Shown here piece by piece: positions 47,817 through 58,522 of a stretch of DNA of 64,000 nt. Source of the stretch: Gymnopus androsaceus JB14 (taxonomy: Eukaryota > Basidiomycota > Agaricomycetes > Agaricales > Omphalotaceae); assembly GCA_009733575.1 (NCBI GenBank), contig ML769424.1, forward strand, positions 64,624-128,623, given 5' to 3'. Positions within the stretch are counted from its first letter, which is position 1, and each line of letters opens with the position of its first letter. The notes beneath the pieces are model-generated. The model was given only the letters and a program-made list of their open reading frames with translations. It was not told where the DNA came from and searched no databases. Made by a program: the position numbers and the translations under genes.

Positions 47817-49500
47817 TCAAAGGATATTGCCACAAAAGTGTGCATTGGGATCTGCTCCATTCTCAAGCAAAAGCTTCACTATAGGCTCACTGTTCTTAAC
47901 CACAGCAACTTGAAGGGCATTATTATGACAGCCAACATTGGCATTGGGATCAGCTCCTTTATCAAGCAAAAGCTTCACTATGGGCTCATTTTTATGAGCC
48001 ACAGCTGCTTTAAGGGCATTGTCATAACAGCCACCAATGGCATTGGGATCAGCTCCTTTCTCAAGCAAAAGTTTCACTATGGGCTCATCCTCATTAGCCA
48101 CAGCAGCTTGAAGGGCATTGCTATAATAGTCATCCTGGACATTGAGCTTAGCTCCTTTCTCAAGTGAAAGCTTCACTATGGGCTTGCTTTCCTTAGTCAC
48201 AGGAGCTTGAAGGGTATTATCATAAAAGTATACATTGGTATCTGCTCCATTCTCAAGCAAAAGCTTCACTATAGGCTCACTTTTCTTAACCACAGCAGCT
48301 AGAAGGGCATTTTCATGAGATTCACCCTTGGCATTGGGATCAGCTCCTTTCTCAAGCAAAAGCTTGACTATGGGCTCACTTTTCTTAGCCACAGCAGCTT
48401 GAAGGATATTGCCATAATCATCATCCTGGGCATTGGGATCAGCTCCATTCTCAAGCAAAAGCTTCACTATGGGCCCACTTTCATTAGTCACAGCAACTAG
48501 AAGGGCATTGCCACAAAAGTGTGCATTGGGATCTGCTCCATTCTCAAGCAAAAGCTTCACTATAGGCTTACTTTTCTTAACCACAGCAGCTAGAAGGGCA
48601 TTTCCATAAGAGCCACCCTTGGCATTGGGATCAGCTCCTTTCTCAAGCAAAAGCTTGACTATGGGCTCACTTTCCTTAGCTGCAGCAGCTTGAAGGGTAT
48701 TGCCATGATGATCATCCCAGGCATTAGGATTAGCTCCTTTCTCAAGCAACATCTTCACTATGGAGCTGCTTTCCTGAGCCACAGCAGCTTGGAGGGCATT
48801 GCCATAATCACCATCCTGTGCATTGGGATCAGCTCCATTCTCAAGCAATAGCCTTACTATGGGCTTTCTTTTCCTAGCCACAGCAGCTTGAAGGGCTGGA
48901 AGAACATTGCCATAATAGTAACCCTTGGCATTGGCATCAGCTCCTTTCTCAAGCAACAGTTTCACTATGGGCTCACTCTCCTTAGCCACAGCAGCTATAA
49001 GGGCCCTGCCATATGAGCCACCCTTGGCATTGGGATCAGCTCCTTTGTCAAGTAAAAGCTTCACCATGGGCTCACTTTTCTTAGCCACAGCAGCTAGAAA
49101 GGCACTGCCATAAGAGCCACCCTTGGCATTGGGATCAGCCCCTTTTTCAAGCAAAAGCTTCACTATGGGCTCACTTTCCTTAACCACAGCAGCTATAAGG
49201 GTGCTGCCATAATAGCCACCCTGTGTATTGGGATCAGCTCCTTTCTCAAGCAAAATTTTCACTATAGGCTCATTTTTCTTGGCCATAGCAACTTGAAGGG
49301 CATTTTGACAAGAGCCGCACTGTGCATTAGCATTGGCTCCTTTCTCAAGCAAAAGCTTCACAATGGACTCCCTTCCATGAGCTGCAGCAGCTTGAAGGGC
49401 AGTACCACAGCTGCCACCCTGGGCATTTATATCAGCACCATGGTTTAGTAAATCTTGAACAATCCTTGTATATCCATTTCTTGATGCTGCATAGAGAGCT
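47568..49500 (-). repeat. Ankyrin-coding tandem array, 99-bp period, about 20 units
   Basis: A 33-residue unit close to NALQAAVAKESEPIVKLLLE plus KGADPNAKGGSYG is repeated 17 times before the stop at 47817 and three more times after it. The register is kept at 99 bp with almost no indels; only one unit has an insertion (LPALQAAV). The helical face is nearly invariant, and differences concentrate in the hairpin loop (KGGSYG, QDDDYG, HFCG, YFYD). Such uniformity implies recent expansion or gene conversion. Confidence 0.9.
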
Positions 49501-51282
49501 GCATCTACATTGCTATTATGCCCAGAACCAATCAATTCCCTGCTACATTTTACTAAACCTGCCCATGCAGTGTAGAAAATTGGATTTTCAGTTTTCCATT
49601 TATCCCATCTATGTGACCACCACCCTTGTTGATGTGCTTGTATCCAGTTCTGAAAGGATGGCATCCCAGCTTTTAAAAATTCCATCATCATATCTTGGAG
49701 GGGACTCTGATCATATTTGTCTTCCACCCACTTTGCATGTGTTGGCCAAAATTCTGCTGCATAAATAAATAATGGATATTTCTTCCACTCACTCTCATTT
49801 AGCACACATGTAAATTGCATAAGATATATTATGCATGCTTGGCCAATCTTTTCATGTGCCAACAGCTCATTAATCTTGAATAATCTAACAATGTTAGTTG
49901 AATTCTGTTGATTAATCATGAACTCCTTCACAGATGCATGTGCCAGTTGAACATTTGAATTCATATCAACTGAAACTAGAGTAGAATCAATGATTAGATT
50001 GATTTGAACCTCCATTTCATTGGCATTATCCACACAGTTCCTTTCAAAATCTATTGCCAAAATATCTCCAACTTCCCTGACAGTCAGGGGCTTGAATGAA
50101 TATGTAAGCCATAAGAGAACATGATGGGCATCTTCCATATTTTTGTTTTCCCATGTCCATTTCATTGCCTTGATATAAGTTTCTTCCAAGTCCTTGGGCA
50201 GATCTTTCAATGCTTTGCGGACTACCTTTGCAGATGCACATCTTGCAAGTGCTTTCAGTTGACAGTCAACCCAGCGGAATCTGTACTTGTATCAGTCTTA
50301 AGGTTCACATTATAGAAATGTGCTTCAAAACTTACTGTCCTTCTGCCTTTTCCTTCAAAGTGTTCATAACCTCAGTCTTCAGATCCCCCTTAAAATTGCA
50401 TTTTTTAATTTCTCTCTCCAAATAGGTGTTGATGTCTTGATTAACTTTGGCATCTTGACCATTCAATGAAAATTTAGGGCATTCCTTCAAAGTAGTTCCC
50501 TCAGGACTGTTGCAACTTGTGAAAAGAATAGAAAGCTTTGTGGGCAAACTTTGCACCCATTCCAGAACCTCTACTGTTTCACAACTTTCATCCATGGCAT
50601 CCAACACAATATAACCCCTGCCAACAGTCTCAAAAATTGCCATCACTGTTGTGGCTAAGTCCTTTGTGGTAGGTGGGTACCCAGTGAGGCCTTGCCTAGT
50701 ACAGTTATCAAATAAATCTTTCAGTGCTGAATGAATGCCCTCCCTAGTGGCACCAACTCGGAGCAAAAGAGATTGCAAGCAGCCACGCAAATCAGTCTTT
50801 TGACCTGTATTATCACGAGAATCAAAGTAATGAAACCACACATTTTCTGGGGCTTCTTTCTGAAGGTCTCTAATGATCATAGTGCTATCATAAAACAACT
50901 TTTGATTAGTTCTGGTTTTAAGCATCATTGAACTCACGATAAAATGGTCTTTCCTGAGCCAGCTTTAATATGTTTCAGCAATAATTCATTGTGACATTTA
51001 CAATCCATCCATACCTTTACCCTGAATCCATAATGTACCTGGGCTTTGCTTCCATCTTACATATTCAGGATGGTTTAGGATCCATTCCCCAGTACCCTCA
51101 GCTCTTTTGTCATCTGCGACTAGAAAGTTCGTGGCACAATCAGGTGCATCTAGCCATTTTCGAATCTTTTCCTTTTCATCAGTTGCTGATAAAAAGCCAT
51201 TATTATGTGTTGACATGAATTGGAATGTATAACACACAAACAATGGTGAATGTTCCACCATGTATGGCAAAATGGGAAGCAT
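47817..51282 (-). CDS. NACHT-ankyrin STAND protein (fungal NLR-like)
   Basis: Signal-transduction ATPase of the fungal NOD-like receptor type. The N-terminal exon has DEKEKIRKWLDAPDC and GTGEWILNHPEY. After a 51-bp intron the P-loop GKAGSGKTIL forms, and after a second intron (about 53 bp) TMIIRDLQKEAPENVWFHYF. The Walker B-like YIVLDAMDESCE and the sensor ILFTSCNSPEG follow (about 50520-50610). Then comes a helical region with LPKDLEETYIKAM and HHVLLWLTYSFKPLTVREV, then at least 17 ankyrin units. The array ends at an in-frame TGA (47817) where neighbouring units have CAA (Gln). The domain that would transmit a signal is not visible; upstream exons may be missing, since ttttatcag before ATDEKEK looks like an acceptor. 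AT-rich codon use differs from UBR1 or the desaturases. Confidence 0.85.
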
Positions 51283-51897
51283 TCAGAAACATGCTATCAT
51301 ATATCATCAGAGTCCTGATCTTGTAAGGTCTTGGAGTTTGTTACCTTCCGCTTTGATTGATCATCGGCATTTCCGAGTCTCTGTGGAATAACGTGTATCA
51401 GTTGAAATTTATACTTAGCTTAGAATGTTTGACACACCGGCTGGGTTGTAAAATCATGATGGTGGAAGCGGGGTGGAAGCAGCAGTCAAAGCTCGCCCTT
51501 CCTTATATACACTCAGTTTGGGATCCCCATGACTTCGTGGAACTCGGATTTGGAACCAATCAATTTGATCGATATCGAATCGCCGACGATGCCGCTGGCA
51601 CTGCCAAAGTAATACCGAACAATCCCCAATTCCCGTTCTCAATTGCATCCCCCATGAAATCATCCATTCTCTCCCATAATGGATGGTTGGCTACCGACGT
51701 GGCAGCCTGTCGTCTCCTTTCGCGCCATGTTCAACTCGATAAAGAATTTCACGTCACTCAGGTTTACGAGGTTTCATGCTGGGCGGCGCCTAGGTACTAT
51801 AGTTGACATTGTGGAACAACCAGTAAAGATATAAAAAATTCGAGTAGCCCATTACCCAGAATACAATCCTTACATTTTTCCTTAATTTTCTCGTTGC
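51283..51897. other. Spacer up to the duplication junction
   Basis: About 615 bp between the NACHT gene and the left edge of the second segmental copy. A 149-codon plus-strand frame (51357-51806) has no recognisable motif. No inverted repeats pairing with the MITE at 38670 were seen here. Confidence 0.4.
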
Positions 51898-53728
51898 GTC
51901 GATTGCAAAGTGGTCCTCAGATCCAAGACGTATGGGTGCCCTCTTGCATCTAGTAACTGTATCGAGCTTAGAAAATAATCTTAGATCGACATTCTTTCCT
52001 GGGTGAGCCGCACTGCTTTGGAGTTGATTGGGGAGGCAGGCCTAGGATACTCGTTTGATCCTTTCACAAACGACGAGTCTGCTCACCCATATAGTTGAAT
52101 AATGAAAGAGTTGTTGTACGTGTTCGAGATTCTGCTCTCATTTTAACGCTGATGATATTCTAGTCCAACGGTTTTGCGCATGCAATTTTGGATCATGAAT
52201 GTGCTTCCGTTTGTTTCAAGAATTGGCTCTGCAAGCTTTCGTCGTTTCATGCTAGATCTGTTACCTTGGAAGGATGCCCACCATCTTCGTGATATGACCG
52301 ATTATATATACAATATCGCAGGCGAAATTTTTGAGGCCAAAAAGCTTGCACTGGAGAAGGGCAATGAGGTGATTGCCCAGCAAGTTGGAAGGGGAAGGAC
52401 CTAATCAGCATTCTCAGTGAGATCTTCTTTCAATCATTCGATCTCCTCTCAGTTTTCTAGTGAGAGAGAATATGAAGGCTTCGGGGGAGGATCGATTGGA
52501 TGACGACGAAGTTCTCTCTCAGGTATGCAGTTATTCTTCAGATTTGCGAAGCGACGATCCTCATAAGTCTTTCTTCAGATGAGGTGAGCCGCTCATTAAT
52601 TGTGTGGAGGACGCAGTATTAAAAGATTATTACTAGCACTCTAACTTTCGCGGCAATGGACACCACCTCGGTAAATTCAACCTTATTGGCCCGAATTCAC
52701 ATTGATTTTTTTAAATAGAGTGCTACGGCGCGCTTGCTTCATCTGCTTTCTAAACATCCCGAAGTGCAAGAAAAACTTCGGCTAGAACTCAATGAAGCAA
52801 AGCATCAGAAACAGGGTCACGATTTCTCTTATGATGAGCTGACGACTTTGCCTTATCTCGACGCCGTCTGCCGCGAGACTCTCCGTCTGCAAGTGCTGTC
52901 CGGAAAACTTCATTGAATTTTACCACTGATGATATCCAAAGGTACCCCCCAGCTCCGATTGTGTCCCGCATGTAAGTCTGCGCATTGTTATCATTTCCCG
53001 ATGCTATCTCGAAAAGAATCCTTACCTAACTGCCACAGTGCGATTCAGGATGTTGTGATTCCTCTCTCGAAACCAATCGCTGGTCTGGACGATACAGAGA
53101 TGTATGAGATAGCCGTTCCCAGCGGTACACTCATCGTCCTGTCCATTTTCAACGCAAATAGAAATCTTGATTTGTGGGGAAAAGGTAAGTACATTACATT
53201 TCTTTCCGGAATGATTAGGCCAACGGTGTGACCTCCCAGACGCGGATGAATGGAAACCGGACAGATGGCTTTCGCCGTTGCCAGAGGCTCTCGCTGAAGC
53301 GCGGATTCCTGGAATCTATTCCCACTTGTACGTTCTCCGTTTAGTCTCAGTTGTATTCTTTGCTAATATCCGGTAGGATGACCTTTCTAGGCGGTGGGCA
53401 CTCCTGCATGTATGTACTCAATATGCACTTCTACAATAATAACTGGATTTGACGGTCATAGTGGGTTCAAATTTTCGCAGCTGGAGATGAGTAGGTCCAT
53501 AATTTTTTTCATTTCGATATTAGTTTGCTCACAACGCACACAGAAGTCATCATATCAGTTCTGGTGGAGAACTTTCAATTCTCTCCTTCGTCTAAAGATT
53601 CAGAAATTATTTGGCAAATGACCCCTATCACGGCACCTATCGTTGGAAGAGACAACCATGCGCAATTACCCATTGGCATCAGTCTTGCTATCGATAAAGG
53701 TATGTTCACCTCAAGCGAAACATTATGA
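51898..53728 (+). pseudogene. 5'-truncated P450 copy
   Basis: Matches 34988-36830 almost base for base. The membrane anchor, hinge and C-helix exons are absent because the copy starts inside the gene. It keeps MRMQFWIMNVLPFVSRIGS, the ExxR helix and the FLGGGHSCI haem loop. A G-run that is ggggg in the left copy (near 35480) is gggg here (near 52392), so the frame ends GRGRT and stop. The C-terminus also differs (GMFTSSETL). No promoter from the original gene is present. Non-functional as a P450. Confidence 0.88.
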
Positions 53729-54403
53729 ATACGACTAAGAACTTAGATTCACTCCATGTTTGAGTATCATGCATATGAAGGATTCTGGTTCAGTATTCTG
53801 ATTGGCAATTACACTGAATGTATCGATTAGTGGTATCTAAACTTGAAATAGGGCCCCCTAACAAAGTTTCTTACTTTTATCTCAAGAGGTGTTCAGTTTT
53901 CATCGCCCTCTTAGAAGGAATGAAGGAGTATTGTGTACGAAGAAATGCAGAACGGATGGAGATAAAACGAATTCCACTGAACAAAATCATAATTCCCGCA
54001 GAAAATGTAAGAGAAAATCGATGATTCTAAGCCGAATCAAGCATCTCAGTAAGCTCAAACGCCTTACATTCACCCAGATAACGCAAGAGAGAGGAACAAT
54101 CAATTTTGAATACAAATACAGTAAGAAAAGGGTATATGGTACTAGGTTCATGGTATTCGCCGACATGCGACTTGGAATCTGAAAAAGAGGTAACGAGTCA
54201 GAATCAGATTTGTCCAGAGTACCGAACGGGGAAAGCAACTTACTTCGTCTGCATGAAGGCATCAATTAGTTGAATGCATCTCCGGGACCTCAGATCTCTG
54301 CAAGCGTCCCGCTGGGGAGTCGGCTTGGGAGGTTGTGAGAGATGTTGCTCTTGCCCCTTGTGTGATCAAGCTCGACACACACACATCACCCCTTAAAATC
54401 TGC

Positions 54404-54995
54404 TCACAATTTGAGGACGAGCTTCTTGGAAGCCTTGCGCGCGAATCGCGCGACTTTGGTGAAAGAGCTGCGAGCAGAACATTTGGATTTAGGGATAATT
54501 TGCGACGACATTTTCGACGCAGGGGTGATGATGGAGGTTTGCATCGTCGAAGTTAGACGACGGCAGATGGGTCGTAGGGGTAGAGCGATGGACTTGGGTC
54601 GATGAAGGACAATCGCGTTATGAAACAACGACTCGGAGATACTGGCTCTTCGAGCTTTACGAGTCTCCTTCTTGTCTTCTAACGACGATACCGGAGTCTC
54701 GTTCACCAAGGTAGAGGTGGTGGACTCGGCGGTAGAAATCGAGGTGATGGAGTCGCGGCGACTCGAGCGCTTGATGAGCTTGCGCTCTGGGATCGGTGCC
54801 GCAAATGGGAGCATCCAGATCACGACGATTGAAGCAAGGCACTGAAAGGAAACACATATAAGCCAATGCGTAAGATAAAAGTCGAGATATACTCACAATG
54901 ATGAAGCCAATGCTGGAGCTGACACTACACCACATCAGCATGAAAGAGCTGGGCACTCGAGACGAAGAAGTAGAGTTGGTTGTGATGGTAGACAT
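54404..54995 (-). CDS. Small single-span membrane protein, copy 2
   Basis: The third paralogue, starting MSTITTNSTSSSRVPSSFML at 54995 with the intron before CLASIVVIWMLPFAAPIPER and the tail ending FARKASKKLVLKL. Its protein is closer to copy 0 (31923-32514) in the KMSSQ region than to copy 1, which lacks those codons. Downstream conserved sequence runs to about 53990. Function unknown. Confidence 0.62.
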
Positions 54996-55518
54996 TGTTA
55001 AAGAATTGAGGTTCATCGTCCAAACTTTAAGGGTTTATATAGGCCACCATCGGTGTCTACGATCACTTAGGGGCTGCAAAGGGAGGCAGGAGTAGTAGTG
55101 AGTCTTATTCGTCTCTAGTTGCGCCATAGTCTTGATATCATACGACAGTGCTTGGTATCTAATTGTAGAGTGAGTTCGCCTCTTATTTACCAAACAAGTC
55201 CGAAGGAGGGCCGAGGGTAACGAAGCACAAGAGGAAAGATGGGAAGAGACGCGTCGAATTTTGCACAGCCTGTGACGTCGTTCCCAGACATGTGACGGCG
55301 ATTTTACGATGTCTGTCGGCGAGTCTCAGACCCAACTCAGACCACAGTTCTCGAGGGGCACTCCTTTAAAGGACTTGCGAAAAAGGACTTGCGAAAAAAA
55401 ATAATTAAATTTCGTATGTACAACCGATTTCTAAACTGCCATTTCACCATTACGTCCTCCGAGTCTACACCTATTGTATCTATTAGTCTGTGTTCATGGC
55501 TAGCAACTGGACTGAGTA

Positions 55519-57580
55519 TTAGTTGATAATCATCTCCTCCTGACCAGCACCATCCACCGGCTTCTCCCCAAGCTTCGATTTCGCCTTCTCGTCGAGGTCA
55601 ATAACAGACTCTCCGTATTGATTTTTGTAAAAGAGGATATCGCCTTCGTCCTCAATGAACACACATTGCGTGAATGATCGCCATAGTGCAGCAATGACGC
55701 CCTGAGACATAGATACAAGTAGGTTAAACGAAGCGTTCTAGCGAATGGATGGATGAAGAAGATATGTACCGTAGAGTCATAGCTGTAATATTCTCCGAGA
55801 ACGGGCTTGATAGCTTCGGTGGCCTCGTGGAAGGTTATCTATTCACGCAAGAGCGAAATAAGTGAATGAATCGTAGAGCCAAGCAGCCGGTAGACACTCA
55901 CAGAATGGAATCGTAGAGAAAAAGTGATGAGCCAAGTGATCGGAGGCGATCTAGAAATCATAAGCATCAGTTATCGAAAAGGCAATCAGTGATAGCATAG
56001 CGCACATTGTGCAAGAAGAATCTTCCGACCCAGCCGAACAGTGGTCTGTCGATTGTAGCTAGAGCCCCTCGGACGAATGTCCACTCGTTCTAAGATGAAA
56101 CAAAAATCAGCGTGGGAGTTGCGAAGATTGGATGGAGATGATAGTTGGTCAGTTACTACCTACCTTGCGGTAATACGGGATCGTTCGGGTCGCTGTGTTG
56201 GAGGTAGGTGAACATTACCATCCTACAGTTTACAACATCAGTGATCATCTCATAGTAAGAAATCGGTTAAAGACTCACCAGTTGTGTTGGAACTAAGTAT
56301 CAAAATCAAAGTGCTATCGGTCAAGCTCAAACACATAAGAGATGAAGGATACGCACGAGCCAAGGAAGGAAGTAATATTTCATAGCTGCGTTCCAACTGT
56401 TGTTTTTGATGTACATGCCTATCAGGGTAAACATAACCATGATAGATAAGTTCGACAGGATGATAGCGGTGCCTTTTAAGGACGGAGTGAGCCCAGTGAA
56501 GAAATCGGCAAGCAGAAAAATCATACGTTCTTGAGGCTTAAAAAGCTGAGAACCGGGTAGGTAGTGCTAAGAGTTATATCTCAGAAACCAAACCGAAAGT
56601 TCCAGCGAAGAAAAACATACACTAGTGTATGCAGGATATTTTCGGTTTCCTTTACGATTGTGCCTTTCGGAAAGCATTGAGATTTTGAAACACGAGTCTG
56701 GAGCTAGGGTATGAAACGTACAAAAGGTAAAGCTGGAATCCACTAAGAAGTAAAGTTTAAGTGCGGGAGTGATGTACGAACCAGCTTGAAAAACTTACAA
56801 AAATTGCCTCACGAACAGCTTGAACAATGTGAAAGCTGGTGTTTCCTCTAAAATTTCCGTGTAGTCCATTTTCACGGCAACTTTGCCATCGGGGAGCTTA
56901 AAGTCCTTGCGAGTGAAAGGCATGTACGTCTCATCCCGCTCCACGCTTTGGGTCCCTTTCTAAATTACCGAAGAGGGTTTAAGTAAAAGAAGGGAAAGAT
57001 GCACGAAATGATGGACGCACATGGTGGGCACGGTGTGTAAACCTCCAAGCATGGTATGGTGTTAAAACAAATGCATGAAGCGCTAGTCCAAGTATATCGT
57101 TGATGATACCATAGTCCGAGAGGGCACCATGTCCTGCCTGTAATAACGTCTTAAGGATGCTCACAATGCCCGAAGTTGCGAAAGAAACACACATCATGAC
57201 CTATCGCCCAATCGATCATCAGTCGTTAAATCTGGACTATCCTCAAAGTATCACTCACCTATACACCATATACCTGCAAACGCGAAACCTTGAAATCCCC
57301 AATAGCCTAGCCAGCAAATGGCTTTTAGAAGCGGTCTTGTGATAGGCGGTCCTCCAAGGGTTGATACAATAGTATCGATATTTTGCGCAAAGACATAGAG
57401 AAGGTAAGTGACCAGCAGATGCCTTACGATGTAAAACAAGCTCTTCGTCGTACTCCTGGCAAAAAGGTGTTTGGGGACAGCTTCCCAGACCTGCTTGATA
57501 GTGATATTTGGGGGAACAAAAGGCTTCCCGGCACGAGCTTCGTATTCGACGCCGTCTGAGAACACTTGGTACCAGAGCAT
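55519..57580 (-). CDS. Delta-12-type (FAD2-like) fatty acid desaturase, HDAGH variant
   Basis: The third member of the family here. It starts MLWYQVFSDGVEYEARAGKP, then ITIKQVWEAVPKHLFARST. Histidine box 1 is HDAGHG, assembled from an 8-base exon (57193-57200) and its neighbours; box 2 is THRAHH; box 3 DHLAHHFFSTIPF. MVMFTYLQHSDP is followed by a one-base shift near 56184 (PNDPVLPQ instead of PTIPYYRK), after which NEWTFVRGALATIDRPLFGW continues normally. The protein ends QEEMIIN at 55519. About ten introns. The last exon is shared with the segmental duplication; the left copy keeps only its stub. HDAGH is not the standard fungal delta-12 box, so regiospecificity may differ. Confidence 0.82.
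57193..57200 (-). other. 8-base microexon carrying the first histidine of box 1
   Basis: On the minus strand, gcgatag precedes and gtgtgtttc follows the octamer gtcatgat. Splicing as ATA-G / GT CAT GAT / GCA GGA CAT GGT gives IGHDAGHG in frame. Skipping it would shift the frame and remove the box. Confidence 0.7.
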
Positions 57581-58522
57581 AGTAGAAAGTAAAGGGATAA
57601 AGGCGCACGACTCCCCGAGTGGTTGTCTTTATGAATTCATTCAATAAACTTTTGATCCTACTTTTGCCAAAATCTGGATTCTGATTCATCCGAGAACAGC
57701 CTGGAGCCTACATACTTGCGCCTTTCAGGGATTAGCTACGTGCTTGTATTAATTGAACCGTTTCCATACTTACCTGAATCCAGTTTCCAAGCAGTCTCCA
57801 CAGCCGAGTCAAAATGAACCAGTAAACCGACCGTAAAATGATGAGCTGGGTTGATCAATCTTCAAGGCGGGACCGCTATGAGATCCTGCTTTGCGACATA
57901 GCGATCTGCCAGTATCCATCACCACGGTCACAGGCTTCAGTTGACTTGAAAGGTTACCACTTTTCTTAGCAGGCATAGGTCGAATACAAGACTCAGCACA
58001 GGAACCTGTGCCAGTGCCAGAGGCTGGCTAAAATTAAATGGATGGATGAGTGAACGCCACCGCCGATCTCACTGGAACTCAAATGCTACTCGTTAGTGAA
58101 TGAGGAAAAAATAGTAAAGCAACGAGGACGCCATGGAAATGAAATCCGTGACCGTCTTCTACTTGGGTTAGGAGGTTAGAAACGCTGAGTTCAAGGACAA
58201 AAGCAGTGAGCGCTCATAGGAGAACGCTGGGCGCTCGGGAGTCGCCGGGAGCAATCTCCGAAAGCAATCTCCGGGACGGCTTCACCTTGGCTTCAGCGTC
58301 ACTGCGCTCAGAGTCACTGCGCTTGCAGACTGTCGACAATAATAACCATTATTCTCGAATCGGAACGTCTTCCATTCCGCAAGTTGAGCCTATTACGACA
58401 TATCCGGGCATTTCCGAGGCACCTTTATCTGACCAAGCCCTTGAATTTCCATGCAGATTCCGAAAACTTTCAACCTGAGCTTCAAAAGCATCAGTGTTTG
58501 AAGTTCTTGCACCAATATCATT
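57581..58522. promoter_or_regulatory. Divergent spacer between desaturase 3 and 5-oxoprolinase
   Basis: About 940 bp between two start codons. The part near 58200-58280 repeats gcgctc, cgccgggagcaatctccg and gcaatctccgggacgg. No TATA box was clearly placed and no gene was recognised. Confidence 0.35.

Larger units (their letters stand above)
51898..55571. repeat. Segmental duplication, right copy
   Basis: A direct repeat of 34988-38668. The left edge falls inside the P450; the right side runs without a break into the intact desaturase gene, which continues to 57580. Differences from the left copy are scattered substitutions and small indels. Confidence 0.9.

Noticed and set aside
47838..49113. 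Plus-strand open frames across the ankyrin array
   Set aside because: They are antisense shadows created by the periodic coding strand; they carry no independent motif and break between units.
47568..49500. Regular 99-bp periodicity as a CRISPR-like or satellite array
   Set aside because: The period encodes 33-residue ankyrin units in one open frame with conserved coding positions, so it is a protein repeat.
34988..55571. Long direct repeats flanking 13.2 kb as LTRs of a giant retrotransposon
   Set aside because: The repeats contain ordinary intron-bearing host genes (P450, desaturase end, small membrane gene) that continue past their edges on one side each, which LTRs would not do.
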